A stretch of 64,000 nt of DNA from Sandaracinus amylolyticus. GTDB taxonomy: Bacteria > Myxococcota_A > Polyangia > Polyangiales > Sandaracinaceae. The translations under genes were made by a program, and so were the position numbers. Below, one piece after another: positions 8,236-16,522 of this stretch (positions within the stretch are counted from its first letter, which is position 1; the number at the start of each line of letters is the position of its first letter). Under the pieces are notes generated by a model. That model searched no databases and was not told the origin of the DNA. It saw only the letters and a list, made by a program, of their open reading frames with translations. Location of the stretch: the NCBI RefSeq assembly GCF_000737325.1, contig NZ_CP011125.1, forward strand, positions 9,176,001-9,240,000, written 5' to 3'.

Positions 8236-8489
8236 ATGACCACGACGTGCGAAGGCGCCTGTCACTGCGGCGCGATCGGGTACGTGCTGCGCACCGAGGT
8301 GCCGCACGACGCGATCACGCTGCGCACCTGCGGGTGCTCGTTCTGCGCGCCACGAGCATGAACCTCGTGCCCGACGCGCCGAGCGCGGAGACGTCGGCGC
8401 ACGCGATGATCGACGGCGAGGACGAGAGCGCGCGAGCGGCGCGCCGCGCGCGGAGCTGGACTCCGATCGGGCGCGGCTGGCCGCGCTGA
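8236..8489 (+). pseudogene. broken GFA/CENP-V-type zinc protein
   Basis: Translation from the ATG at 8236 gives a clear start of the glutathione-dependent formaldehyde-activating (GFA) family: EGACHCGAIGYVL and then TCGCSFC, the two zinc-binding Cys clusters. The frame stops at 8361, after only 41 residues, where the family continues for about 70-100 more. A second frame running to 8489 ends in RSWTPIGRGWP, resembling a GFA C-terminus. The most economical reading is a frameshift plus an internal deletion. It lies between the GH31 gene and a convergent gene. Whether the 41-residue remnant is expressed cannot be judged. Confidence 0.55.
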
Positions 8490-8492
8490 TCG

Positions 8493-8906
8493 TCACAACG
8501 TCTCGACCGGCCTGCCCCGCACGGGCTCGGGCACGTGCGCGCCGTCGTGCAGCTTGCTCCCGCCGTGCGCCGAGTACGCCTCGTCGCGCGTCGTGTACGG
8601 CACCTCGCGCCCGCAGCGCGGACAGCTCTCGCCGGCGCGCATCTTCGCGATGTAGGGACCGAGCGCCGCGACGAAGAGCAGAAGCGGCACGAGCGCGAGG
8701 AACATGAACGGCCCCGCGAGCACCGCCATCGTCACCGACGCGAACGCCGCGATCACGAGCGCGGGCACGCCGAGCCGCCAACCAGGGCCCGCGCGCTCGG
8801 CCAAGACCTGGCGATCGCAGTGCCAGCAAAAACGCTCCGACACGCGAGTGGCGCGCGTCGGATGGTGCGCGCGATGTTTGATCTCTTCGATGGTCTCGTG
8901 ACGCAT
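8493..8906 (-). CDS. membrane protein with two CxxC zinc-ribbon pairs
   Basis: A 137-residue protein. An N-terminal zinc knuckle (FCWHC) is followed by a hydrophobic hairpin of two membrane helices (about residues 46-85, GVPALVIAAFASVTMAVLAG and the next stretch) and by a second knuckle (CPRCGREV). The four Cys could bind one zinc across the membrane-proximal face. ATG 8906 is chosen over GTG 8909 because GGAGG lies 6 nt before it. It follows the TerB-like gene on the same strand by 65 nt. No named family is recognised. Confidence 0.7.
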   Translation of the reverse strand: MRHETIEEIKHRAHHPTRATRVSERFCWHCDRQVLAERAGPGWRLGVPALVIAAFASVTMAVLAGPFMFLALVPLLLFVAALGPYIAKMRAGESCPRCGREVPYTTRDEAYSAHGGSKLHDGAHVPEPVRGRPVETL

Positions 8907-8971
8907 CACGTGCCTCCAATGAGAGGCTATAAGCGCCAGACGAGGACCTCGAAGGGGTGCTGGTCAGACGC

Positions 8972-9316
8972 TCAGGTCTTGAGGTCCCACCACGACGCGA
9001 CCCAGTCGAGCGGCTTCTTCTCGCTCGCGGTCACGCCGTCGCTCGCCGCGACCCGCTCCAGCAGCGCGTACATCGCGCGGCGCGCCTCGGGGCGCGTGAT
9101 CGTCTTCGCGTGCTCCTTGAGCGCCGCGCGCGATCCCGCGTAGCGACGCTTCGCCTCGTCGATCGCGGCATCGAAGCGCTCGTCGCCGAGCGCGTCGCGC
9201 AGCTCGCGCATCTTCGCGCGCTCGGCGGGGCTGTAGTCGTCGTCGGCCTGGATCACCTCGCGCAGGAGGCCCATCAGGCAGACCGTCTCGTCGTTCGTGA
9301 GATCGCGGAGCTCCAT
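8972..9316 (-). CDS. TerB-like protein
   Basis: A 114-residue all-helical protein resembling the TerB/tellurite-resistance-like superfamily. Typical features are the acidic loop with [16 protein letters not shown] (about residues 22-37) and the C-terminal repeat of the same pattern ([13 protein letters not shown]). TerB folds bind divalent metal through these acidic loops and usually sit at membrane-associated stress complexes. No other ter gene is nearby, so a tellurite role should not be assumed. It lies 7 nt after the SCP2-like gene and is probably co-transcribed with it. Confidence 0.7.
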   Translation of the reverse strand: MELRDLTNDETVCLMGLLREVIQADDDYSPAERAKMRELRDALGDERFDAAIDEAKRRYAGSRAALKEHAKTITRPEARRAMYALLERVAASDGVTASEKKPLDWVASWWDLKT

Positions 9317-9323
9317 GCCGCGA

Positions 9324-9755
9324 TCAATACCGCTTCGGCAGCCGCGACGCGACGGCGCTCATCGCGTTGAGCAGACCGATGTTCGCCATGATCTTCAGCT
9401 TCGAGCCCTCGACCTGGTAGTCGGGCGACGCGACCGCCTGCAGCACGTTCATCTCGCCGCGATCGAGCTTGCACCACAGCGCGTACGGCGCGGTCGTCCG
9501 CGCGAACACGGTCTTCTCGATCGGCGCGGCGCGCAGCGAGCTCGAGGGCGCCTTCTCCGCGCGCCGCGTGACGCTGACCGCGCCCTTGTCGATCACGTAC
9601 GTCGCCGCGACGTCCTCGCCTTCCGGCGTGTCGAGGCAGCGGAACGTCATCGCGCCCTCGAATTTGCGCGCCGCCTTCTGGAAGTCCGCGTCGCGGCGCA
9701 GCGCTTCGACGTACTGATCGGTGTAGGCCTGGGACCAGTAGAGGGTGTCCGTCAC
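9324..9755 (-). CDS. SCP2-type sterol/lipid-carrier domain protein
   Basis: A 143-residue single-domain protein of the SCP2 sterol-binding superfamily, which shields hydrophobic ligands such as acyl chains. Visible signs are the N-terminal helix ending in [15 protein letters not shown], and the C-terminal [20 protein letters not shown], corresponding to the region where SCP2 proteins carry the ligand tunnel lid. The GTG at 9755 is the first start that leaves room for the 63-bp divergent promoter shared with the aminotransferase gene; longer upstream frames overlap that gene. It heads a three-gene minus-strand unit with the TerB-like and zinc-ribbon genes. Confidence 0.7.
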   Translation of the reverse strand: MTDTLYWSQAYTDQYVEALRRDADFQKAARKFEGAMTFRCLDTPEGEDVAATYVIDKGAVSVTRRAEKAPSSSLRAAPIEKTVFARTTAPYALWCKLDRGEMNVLQAVASPDYQVEGSKLKIMANIGLLNAMSAVASRLPKRY

Positions 9756-9818
9756 GGGTCGGAGGGTGACACGCGTGGAGCACTGCGCACGAGAGCCCTT
9801 CGTGCGAAGCTGGCCGCC

Positions 9819-10985
9819 GTGACGAGCACCATCTTCGACGAGCTGGATCCTCCGACGCGACTCCTGATGGGCCCGGGCCCGAGCGACGTCCCGCCGCGCG
9901 TGCTGCGCGCGCTCGCGTCGCCGACCGTCGGGCACCTCGACCCGTACTATCTGCGCGTGATGAACGAGACGCGCGAGCTCCTGAAGCGCACGTTCCGCAC
10001 CGACAACGAGCTCACGTTCCCGATCAGCGCGACCGGCATGGCGGGCATGGAGGCCGCGGTCGTGAACCTGATCGAGCCGGGCGACGAGATGATCGTCGGC
10101 GTGAACGGCGTGTTCGGCGAGCGCATGTGCGACGTCGCGGCGCGCGCGGGCGCGACGGTGCATCGCGTGGAAGCGCCGTGGGGCACGACGATCGAGCCCG
10201 ACGCGATCCGCGCCGCGCTCTCGGCGAACCCGAACGTGAAGGTCGTCGGCATCGTGCACGCGGAGACGTCGACGGGCGCGCACCAGCCGCTCGAGGAGAT
10301 CGGCAAGACGGTGCGCGAGCACGACGCGCTCTTCCTCGTCGACGCGGTCACGTCGCTCGGCGGCGCGCCGCTCGAGATCGACGCCTGGCACGTCGATGCG
10401 TGTTACTCGGGCTCGCAGAAGTGCTTGTCGTGCCCGCCGGGCCTGTCGCCGGTGACGTTCTCGCCGCGCGCGATCGAGCGCATCGAGAAGCGCACGAGCA
10501 AGGTGCAGAGCTGGTACCTCGACGTCTCGATGATCAAGTCGTACTGGGGCGGCGAGCGCGCGTACCACCACACTGCGCCGGTGAACATGACGTACGCCAT
10601 GCGCGAGGCGCTGCGCATGGTGCACGAGGAAGGGCTCGAGCAGCGCTGGGCGCGCCACGCCACGCACCACCGCGCGCTGCGCGCGGGCCTCGAGGCGCTC
10701 GGCCTGCGCTACGTGCCCGAGCGCTCGCTGCCGATGCTCAACGCGGTGCACGTGCCCGCGGGCGTCGACGACGCGGCGACGCGCAAGGCGCTGCTCGAGC
10801 AGCACGGCATCGAGATCGGCGGCGGGCTCGGCCCGTTCAAGGGCAAGGCGTGGCGCGTCGGGCTGATGGGCGCGTCGTGCACGCGCCGCCACGTGACGAC
10901 GCTGCTCGGCGCGCTGGGCTCGCTGCTGCCGAACGCGTCGGCGGGCGAGGCGCTCGCCGCGGCGGATCGCGCGTACTCGAGCTGA
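9819..10985 (+). CDS. class V aminotransferase, serine/alanine-glyoxylate type
   Basis: A 388-residue fold-type-I PLP enzyme of the alanine-glyoxylate/serine-glyoxylate aminotransferase group. [15 protein letters not shown] is the family's N-terminal substrate loop; [15 protein letters not shown] binds the PLP phosphate; [16 protein letters not shown] carries the pyridine-nitrogen Asp; [12 protein letters not shown] contains the Schiff-base Lys201. The likely reaction is transamination of glyoxylate from alanine or serine in the cytoplasm. The start is a GTG at 9819, which gives the family's usual length. A tandem palindromic repeat begins one base after the stop codon. Confidence 0.9.
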   Translation: MTSTIFDELDPPTRLLMGPGPSDVPPRVLRALASPTVGHLDPYYLRVMNETRELLKRTFRTDNELTFPISATGMAGMEAAVVNLIEPGDEMIVGVNGVFGERMCDVAARAGATVHRVEAPWGTTIEPDAIRAALSANPNVKVVGIVHAETSTGAHQPLEEIGKTVREHDALFLVDAVTSLGGAPLEIDAWHVDACYSGSQKCLSCPPGLSPVTFSPRAIERIEKRTSKVQSWYLDVSMIKSYWGGERAYHHTAPVNMTYAMREALRMVHEEGLEQRWARHATHHRALRAGLEALGLRYVPERSLPMLNAVHVPAGVDDAATRKALLEQHGIEIGGGLGPFKGKAWRVGLMGASCTRRHVTTLLGALGSLLPNASAGEALAAADRAYSS

Positions 10986-11027
10986 CGCTACGGAATCCGT
11001 AGCGCTACGGAATCCGTAGCGCTACGG
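10986..11027. repeat. two and a half palindromic 19-bp repeats
   Basis: CGCTACGGAATCCGTAGCG is present at 10986-11004 and 11003-11021, each a perfect palindrome with 9-bp arms, followed by a half copy at 11020-11027. It lies between convergent genes and includes the stop codon region of the DUF1003 gene. The same unit recurs at 11665-11708. Confidence 0.85.
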
Positions 11028-11642
11028 CCTGGGCGCGGGACCGCGGCGCGATCGCTGGCGGTGAGGACGCTGCTCCTCGTCCTCCGCGCTCGCCTCGTCG
11101 ATCGTCTCGAGCAGCTCGCGCGGGTCGACGTCGCGCTGCAGGTCCGACACGTCGGCCGGTTGGTCTCGCACGCCGAGGCGGACCGCGATGCGACAGGCGA
11201 GCGCGAGCACGCGCGTGATCTCGCGCTCCGAGAGCAGGTTGATCTGCAGGTCGAGGTCGGCGCGCTGATCGGCGAGCTGCGCCATCCGGTTCTGGCTCAC
11301 GAGCACGAAGGTCGAGAGGAAGATCGCCTCGACCGACGCGAACATCGCGAGCATCACGAACGGGTACGGATCCCAGTGGGGCACGCCCGGGATCGAGTTC
11401 CACACGAGCCACACGCCGAACAGGACCGCGTGCGCGTAGGCGAAGTACATCGTGCCCGCGAAGCGCGCGATCCGATCCGCGATGCGCTCGTGGATCGTGC
11501 GAGCGCGCTCCACCTTGCGGCGGTGCTCGAGCAGCGCGCTCAGGTTCGCGGCGACCGCGTCGTCGAGGCGGTCGTGGCTCGCGGGACCGTTCGACATCTC
11601 GCCGGGATCGCCCAGCACGTGACGTGCCCGGAGGCGCACCAT
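11022..11642 (-). CDS. DUF1003 membrane protein
   Basis: A 206-residue protein matching the DUF1003 pattern: a soluble N-terminal helix (RIADRIARFAGTMYFAYAHA), two membrane helices (about residues 65-85 and 95-115) separated by NSIPGVPHWDPYPFVML, then the conserved SQNRMAQLADQRADLDLQINLLSE-type motif and ILALAC-like region. DUF1003 proteins are inner-membrane proteins of unknown function. The true start may be Met16 (MSNGPASH). Both ends of the gene are bracketed by palindromic repeats, and its stop codon lies in one of them. The last 35 residues are basic and probably disordered. Confidence 0.85.
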   Translation of the reverse strand: MVRLRARHVLGDPGEMSNGPASHDRLDDAVAANLSALLEHRRKVERARTIHERIADRIARFAGTMYFAYAHAVLFGVWLVWNSIPGVPHWDPYPFVMLAMFASVEAIFLSTFVLVSQNRMAQLADQRADLDLQINLLSEREITRVLALACRIAVRLGVRDQPADVSDLQRDVDPRELLETIDEASAEDEEQRPHRQRSRRGPAPRP

Positions 11643-11664
11643 GAGGCAGGACGCGACGGGCGCC

Positions 11665-11708
11665 CGACCGCTACGGAATCCGTAGCGCTACGGATTTCGT
11701 AGCGGTCG
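11665..11708. repeat. paired palindromic repeats, second cluster
   Basis: A perfect CGCTACGGAATCCGTAGCG (11669-11687) is followed by an imperfect copy (11686-11704). The whole block has outer arms 11665-11675 and 11698-11708 of 11 bp. It provides the stop codon and last residues (LRNP) of the GNAT gene. Confidence 0.85.
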
Positions 11709-12236
11709 CGCCCACTCCTCGCGGAGCAGACCGAAGTCGATCCGATCGTAGGCGCGCCCGGCGCGCAGCACCGCGCGACGTCGCACGCCTTCCTGCTGGA
11801 ACCCGAGGCTGCGATAGAGCGCGATCGCGGGCTCGTTGTACGCGATCACGTCGAGCCCCACGCGCTCGAGGTTCGCCTCGGTGAACGCGTAGCGCAGCAG
11901 CAGCTGCATCCCGTCGCGCGCGTACCCCTTGCGACGGTGAGCGGGATCGCCGATGCCGATCGCGACGGTCGCGCAGCGGTTGTTCCACTCGATGCCGAAG
12001 AGCGCGACGAACCCGACGAGCGTGTCGCCTTCGAGCGTGCGCAGCCGGAATTCGAGCGAGTCCCCGGCGCGCACCGTCGCGCGTCCGAGCTCGCCGGGTG
12101 TGCGTGGCACCGCGAGATCGGTGTCGACGAGCCTCGGGTAGCGCGAGCTCTCGCTCCACGACGCGATGATCGCGGCGTCCTCGGGACGCGGCGCGGCGAG
12201 CCTCACCAGCGCGCCACGGAAGAGATCGTCGCTCAC
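11688..12236 (-). CDS. GNAT N-acetyltransferase (RimJ/RimL-like)
   Basis: A 182-residue GNAT-fold acetyltransferase that would transfer acetyl from acetyl-CoA to an amine. The fold is seen in VRLAAPRPEDAAIIASW (N-terminal strand-helix), IGIGDPAHRRKGYARD with the acetyl-CoA pyrophosphate loop RRKGYA, and NEPAIALYRSLGF, the conserved C-terminal helix. The GTG at 12236 overlaps the panC stop as GTGA, so it was preferred over the in-frame GTG at 12242. It is the third gene of panB-panC-GNAT. The link to pantothenate synthesis is positional only. The C-terminus is encoded by a palindromic repeat. Confidence 0.8.
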   Translation of the reverse strand: MSDDLFRGALVRLAAPRPEDAAIIASWSESSRYPRLVDTDLAVPRTPGELGRATVRAGDSLEFRLRTLEGDTLVGFVALFGIEWNNRCATVAIGIGDPAHRRKGYARDGMQLLLRYAFTEANLERVGLDVIAYNEPAIALYRSLGFQQEGVRRRAVLRAGRAYDRIDFGLLREEWARPLRNP

Positions 12237-13096
12237 GGGCACGCGTCCTCGCCGAGCACCGTGTTGTCGATCAGGCGCGTCTTGCCGATCTTCGCGGCGA
12301 CGGTGATCACCGCGCGCCCTTCGATCGCGCTCGGGAACGGCTCGAGCGTGTCCGCGTCCGCGACGTCGACGTAGTCGATCGAGTCGAAGCGCGGTGCGAT
12401 CTCGCTGCGCACCATCTCGGCGATCGTCGCCGCGTCGCGCTCACCCGCGCCGTACGCCGCGTGCGCGGCGCGCAGTCCGCGCGCGATGCCGAGCGCGCGC
12501 TCGCGCTCCTCGGTCGAGAGATATCGATTGCGCGAGCTCATCGCGAGGCCGTCGCTCTCGCGCACCGTGGGCATGCCGACGACGTCGATCGGCATGTCGA
12601 GATCACGCGCCATGCGCTCGATGACCTTCCACTGCTGGTAGTCCTTGCGCCCGAAGCACGCGACGCAGGGACCGGCGAGCATGAACAGCTTCGCGACGAC
12701 GGTGGTCACGCCCGTGAAGTGCCCGGGGCGGAACGCGCCCTCGAGCCGCGTCGTGAGCTTCGTGACCTGCACCTCGGACTGGAAGCCCGGCGGGTACATG
12801 CCGTCGCGCGGCGGCGCGAACACGAGGTCGACGCCGGCATCGCGACAGCGCGCGACGTCGGCCTCGAGGGTGCGCGGATACCGATCGAAGTCCTCGTTCG
12901 GACCGAACTGCAGCGGGTTGACGAAGATCGTGAGCGCGACGTGCGTCGCGCCGCGACGACGCGCCTCCGCGACGAGCGCGAGGTGCCCGTCGTGCAGCGC
13001 GCCCATCGTGGGGACGAGCCCGAGGCGACCGCCCGACGCGCGCACCGCGTCGCACGCGGCGCGCAGCTCGCTCTTCTCGTGCACGACCTTCGTCAT
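12233..13096 (-). CDS. panC: pantothenate synthetase
   Basis: A 287-residue PanC, which joins pantoate and beta-alanine with ATP hydrolysis to AMP, the last step of pantothenate synthesis in the cytoplasm. The signature motifs are all present: VPTMGALHDGHLAL with the HxGH nucleotide motif, FVNPLQFGPNEDFDRYPR, VACFGRKDYQQ, and the KMSKS-like MSSRNRYLS. Length agrees with the family. It follows panB by 14 nt and overlaps the GNAT gene by 4 nt, forming an operon on the minus strand. Confidence 0.97.
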   Translation of the reverse strand: MTKVVHEKSELRAACDAVRASGGRLGLVPTMGALHDGHLALVAEARRRGATHVALTIFVNPLQFGPNEDFDRYPRTLEADVARCRDAGVDLVFAPPRDGMYPPGFQSEVQVTKLTTRLEGAFRPGHFTGVTTVVAKLFMLAGPCVACFGRKDYQQWKVIERMARDLDMPIDVVGMPTVRESDGLAMSSRNRYLSTEERERALGIARGLRAAHAAYGAGERDAATIAEMVRSEIAPRFDSIDYVDVADADTLEPFPSAIEGRAVITVAAKIGKTRLIDNTVLGEDACP

Positions 13097-13110
13097 CCTC
13101 GCTCGCTCCT

Positions 13111-14001
13111 TCAGGCGTCGCTCGGACCGTACGCCGGCTTCTCCGGCGCGTCGCTCTTCTTGGCAGGCGCGGCGCCGAACGAGTGCTCGGGCGCGGGGAA
13201 CGCGCCGCTGCGCACCTCTTCCACGTAGCGCTCGGTCGCTGCGCGACCGTCCGCGAAGAGCTCGGCGTAGCGCTTCACGAACTTCGGCTTGAGGTCGGGC
13301 GTGAGGCCGAGCAGGTCGTAGCTCACGAGCACCTGACCGTCGCAGTGCACGCCCGCGCCGATGCCGATCGTCGGCACGTCGATCGCCGCGGTGATGCGCT
13401 GCGCGAGCTCGGTCGGAATGCCCTCGAGCACCACCGCGAACGCGCCCGCGTCGGCGACCGCGCGCGCATCGCGCAGCACGCGCTCCGCGTCGTCCTCGCC
13501 GCGGCCCTGCACCTTGAAGCCGCCCATCGCGTGCACGCTCTGCGGCGTGAGCCCGACGTGCGCCATCACCGGGATCCCGACGCTCACCACGCGCGCGATC
13601 GTCGCGGCCATCGGCTCGCCGCCCTCGAGCTTCACCGCGTGCGCGCCGCCCTCGGCGAGGAAGCGACCCGCGTTGCGCAGCGCCTCTTCGATCGAGACCT
13701 GGTAGCTCATGAACGGCATGTCGCCGACGATCAGCGCGCGCTTGGTCCCGCGCGCGACCGCGCGGCAGTGGTAGATCATCTCGTCGACGGTCACCGGCAG
13801 CGTCGTGTCGAGGCCCTGCACGACCATCCCGAGCGAGTCGCCGACGAGCAGCACGTCGGCGCCGCCCTCGTCGAGCATGCGCGCGAAGGTGGCGTCGTAC
13901 GCGGTGATCACCGCGATGCGCTCGCCGCGCGTCTTCATCCGACGGAGCTCGGGCACGGTCACGCGCGCCGGCGCGCGCGCGGAAGCACGATCGGTCGTCA
14001 T
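13111..14001 (-). CDS. panB: 3-methyl-2-oxobutanoate hydroxymethyltransferase
   Basis: A 296-residue PanB, which transfers a hydroxymethyl group from methylene-tetrahydrofolate to alpha-ketoisovalerate, giving ketopantoate. The barrel is recognised by [30 protein letters not shown] (metal-binding Asp), [29 protein letters not shown], and [18 protein letters not shown]. The ATG at 14001 gives the usual family length, with a short N-terminal extension rich in Ala and Arg. An open frame continues upstream to 14298 but overlaps the opposite lipoprotein gene. The C-terminal 30 residues after the barrel are an Ala/Pro/Lys tail. panC follows by 14 nt. Confidence 0.96.
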   Translation of the reverse strand: MTTDRASARAPARVTVPELRRMKTRGERIAVITAYDATFARMLDEGGADVLLVGDSLGMVVQGLDTTLPVTVDEMIYHCRAVARGTKRALIVGDMPFMSYQVSIEEALRNAGRFLAEGGAHAVKLEGGEPMAATIARVVSVGIPVMAHVGLTPQSVHAMGGFKVQGRGEDDAERVLRDARAVADAGAFAVVLEGIPTELAQRITAAIDVPTIGIGAGVHCDGQVLVSYDLLGLTPDLKPKFVKRYAELFADGRAATERYVEEVRSGAFPAPEHSFGAAPAKKSDAPEKPAYGPSDA

Positions 14002-14182
14002 GTTGCGGTTCGCGTTCGTGGTCGCGGCCGAGCCGATTCTCGGTCCGCGCCTCTCCGGCTCTCCGAGCGCGCGATCTAGCACGCGCCCCGTCGCGACGTC
14101 AGCCGGAGTGTACGCATCCGCGGCCATTGTGAGGGGAGACGACGTGCCTAGGCACGGGCCCGAACACTGAGGAGGTGAGGGA

Positions 14183-14470
14183 ATGAGGCGGACGACTTGG
14201 GCTCTCCTGGCGACGGCGCTCTGGCTCGCGGCGTGTGGCGGCGGAGGCAGCAGCGCGGAGGAGAGCACGACCACCGAGACGACGACCGGCGGCGACACGA
14301 CGACGACCGGCGGTCAGACCGGCGACACGTCGGGAGGAATGGGCAGCGAAGAAGAAGGCATGGGCAGCGATCCCGGCGCCGACACCGGCACTGGCACCGG
14401 CGGTGGCGCGAGCGGCACCACCGGGACCAGCGGCAGCGGCGGCGGCGGCGGCGGCGGCGGCGGGATGTGA
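14183..14470 (+). CDS. low-complexity Gly/Thr-rich lipoprotein
   Basis: A 95-residue lipoprotein: signal [20 protein letters not shown] (Cys18) and then almost only Gly, Thr, Ser, Asp and Glu, ending in a run of nine Gly. A strong ribosome binding site, GAGGAGGTGAGGGA, stands immediately before the ATG. No domain can fold here; it may be a surface spacer or a short envelope lipoprotein. Gly-runs make this locus prone to length variation. It is followed by a 13-bp hairpin and a convergent gene. Confidence 0.75.
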   Translation: MRRTTWALLATALWLAACGGGGSSAEESTTTETTTGGDTTTTGGQTGDTSGGMGSEEEGMGSDPGADTGTGTGGGASGTTGTSGSGGGGGGGGGM

Positions 14471-14477
14471 CGCGGTC

Positions 14478-14514
14478 GCGGCGAGCTCGCTCCGCGGTTC
14501 TGCGAGCTCGCCGC
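14478..14514. terminator. 13-bp hairpin between convergent genes
   Basis: Arms 14478-14490 and 14502-14514 are perfectly complementary (13 bp) around an 11-nt loop. It starts 8 nt after the lipoprotein stop and ends 8 nt before the stop of the minus-strand RIC gene. Confidence 0.65.
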
Positions 14515-14521
14515 CGTCGTC

Positions 14522-15292
14522 TCAGGCGCGCCGCCGGGGCGAGCGGAACGCGGCGCGGACCTTCTGCTCGAGGCGCTCGGCGCGCGGGAAGAGCACGTTG
14601 CCCTCGAGGTGCATGTGCCGCACGAGCTCGCGCTCGTGCTCCGCGAGCGCGGCGTAGAGCGCGCGGGTCGCGTCGCTCGCGGTCGGCGGCGCGACGTAGT
14701 CGTGCGCGAGCGCCCGCAGATCGTGGAGCTGGTGATCCGCGGTCTCGTGCTCGTGGATCATCTCGGCGATCGGCTCGGTGATCGTCGCGAAGAGCGCGGC
14801 CGGCGGAGGCGTCCCGTCGAGCCCCGCGCGCTCGAGCGCGACGACGTACGGGAAGACGTGGCGCTCCTCGAACGCGAGGTGCGGGAGCAGCTCGCCGAAG
14901 TGCGTCTCGAGCAGCGCGACGATCTTCGCGAGCCGCGCGTCCGATGCGCCGTCCACCGCGACGGCGTCGCGCGCGAGCGCGACGAGCGAGGTCGCGTCGG
15001 CGCGCTCGCGCGCGTGGTGGTCGTCGACGATCTTCTTCACGAGGTCGACGAGCGGGACCGAGAGCATCTCGCGGTCACGCGGCGCCTGCGCGCCGGGCTT
15101 GCTCGCCTCGTCGATCAGCGTCGCGATCACCGCGTGGACGTCGGCGCCCGCGCGGCAACAGGCCTCCTCGAGCGCGAGCGCGCCGCCGCAGCAGTAGTCG
15201 ACGTGGTGCCGCTCGAGCGCGGTCTCCGCGCCGGCGATGTCGAGGAGGATGTCGCGCACGATCGTCGTGCGGGCGACCTCGTCGGGCTTCAT
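14522..15292 (-). CDS. RIC-type iron-sulphur cluster repair di-iron protein (ScdA/YtfE-like)
   Basis: A 256-residue protein with an N-terminal DUF542-like domain carrying VDYCCGG (Cys34, Cys35) and a C-terminal hemerythrin-like four-helix bundle. Candidate iron ligands lie in DDHHARERA, HFGELLPHLAFEERHVFP, IHEHETADHQLHDL and RHMHLEGNVLFP. Members of this family repair iron-sulphur or di-iron centres damaged by nitric oxide or oxidants in the cytoplasm. The length agrees with E. coli YtfE plus a short tail. Longer open frames upstream run over other genes and are not credible. No NO-responsive regulator is adjacent. Confidence 0.92.
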   Translation of the reverse strand: MKPDEVARTTIVRDILLDIAGAETALERHHVDYCCGGALALEEACCRAGADVHAVIATLIDEASKPGAQAPRDREMLSVPLVDLVKKIVDDHHARERADATSLVALARDAVAVDGASDARLAKIVALLETHFGELLPHLAFEERHVFPYVVALERAGLDGTPPPAALFATITEPIAEMIHEHETADHQLHDLRALAHDYVAPPTASDATRALYAALAEHERELVRHMHLEGNVLFPRAERLEQKVRAAFRSPRRRA

Positions 15293-15437
15293 CGGGGGCT
15301 TCCTCGGGTGATCACGGTGCGTCGTTCTACGACGGGGCGGGTCCGCAGCTGCGTCGCGGCGCACCGGGGCCCGAGGGTACACGGGCCGAGGAGCGCGCGC
15401 GCATCGTATCAGACGAGAAACTTGCGCCAGAGTGTCT

Positions 15438-16361
15438 ATGGAACGGCGCATGGACCGCGCAGTGATCGTCCTGTTCGTGGCGCTCGGTGTCGTGGCGTGC
15501 GGCGGCGAGAGCCGCGAAGGCGACGACGGTCGCGATGGCGGCGCCGACGCCGCCCCGCTGCCCGACGACGACGCGGGCGCGCCGCCCGACGACGACGCAG
15601 GCGTGCCGCCCGACGACGCCGGACCGGCGCCCGAGTGCACCACCGACGCCGACTGCGCGAACGACGATCTCTGCGACGGGACCGAGCGCTGCGCGGCGGG
15701 CGCGTGTGTGGCGGGGACGCCGCTGAGTTGCATCGTGGACGATACGTGCTCGCCCGAGGCGTGTGATCCCGCCACCGGATGCGAGACGCCCGCAGGCGAC
15801 CGCGACGACGACGGCGCCGACGACTGCAGCGACTGCGCGCCCGACGACCCGACGATCCATCCCGGCGCGGACGAGCTCTGCAACGAGGTCGACGACGACT
15901 GCGACGGCGCGATCGACCCCGGCGTCCGCACGTGGTTCGCGGACTGCGACGGCGACTCCCACGCGTCGCTGCGCGCGTCGTCGGCGACGAGCTGCGAAGA
16001 GCCCGCGGTCGACGGCAGCGGCTGCACCGGCGCCGATGCCGGCTGGACGGATCGGATGCCGACGCGGCGCACCGCGGACTGCGCCGACGACGACGCGCGC
16101 GTGTTCGTCGGGCAGGAGGCGTACTTCACGACGCCCGTCGAAGGGACGCTCGCCGAGGCCGACTTCGACTTCGACTGCGACGGCGAGGAGGAGCCCGAGA
16201 GCGCCGCGGCCGGCGAGTGCACGCGCGCGGGCGGCTCGTGCCGCACGAGCGTCGGATGGTCCGGCGAGGTGCCGTCGTGCGGTGAGCCCGGGACGTTCGT
16301 GGCCAGCTGCAGCGGCGCCTGCGCGCCGGTCACCGAGACGCGCGTCCAGGCCTGCCGCTGA
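15438..16361 (+). CDS. MopE-like Cys-rich metal-binding lipoprotein
   Basis: A 307-residue secreted lipoprotein; the signal peptide runs to VALGVVACGGES. After an Asp/Pro-rich spacer come Cys-rich repeats: TDADCANDDLCDGTERC, then the MopE-type putative metal-binding motif with DDDGADDCSDCAPDDP, EVDDDCDGAIDPG and DCDGD. These Asp-rich loops bind calcium or copper in related proteins. The region after residue 180 has further Cys pairs without a known domain. The ATG at 15438 is used; a later ATG at 15450 would shorten the signal peptide but remain functional. A hairpin follows the stop. Confidence 0.8.
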   Translation: MERRMDRAVIVLFVALGVVACGGESREGDDGRDGGADAAPLPDDDAGAPPDDDAGVPPDDAGPAPECTTDADCANDDLCDGTERCAAGACVAGTPLSCIVDDTCSPEACDPATGCETPAGDRDDDGADDCSDCAPDDPTIHPGADELCNEVDDDCDGAIDPGVRTWFADCDGDSHASLRASSATSCEEPAVDGSGCTGADAGWTDRMPTRRTADCADDDARVFVGQEAYFTTPVEGTLAEADFDFDCDGEEEPESAAAGECTRAGGSCRTSVGWSGEVPSCGEPGTFVASCSGACAPVTETRVQACR

Positions 16362-16370
16362 GCCCCACGT

Positions 16371-16398
16371 GACGCCGCGCTCCAGCTCACGCGGCGTC
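16371..16398 (+). terminator. 9-bp hairpin after the MopE-like gene
   Basis: Arms 16371-16379 and 16390-16398 are perfectly complementary (9 bp) around a 10-nt loop, 9 nt after the stop and followed by GTTCTT. Confidence 0.55.
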
Positions 16399-16522
16399 GT
16401 TCTTGCGAGTACCACGTCCGATTCCATGACGCGCTCGGCCGACGCCTCCTGCCCCACTCCGCGCCCGGATCCACGGAGGCGCTGCGGCGCATCCGTGAGC
16501 CGCTTCGGCGACGGAGGGTGTG

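Noticed and set aside
8972-9316. Tellurite-resistance operon
   Set aside because: Only a TerB-like protein is present; no other ter genes are in the neighbourhood.
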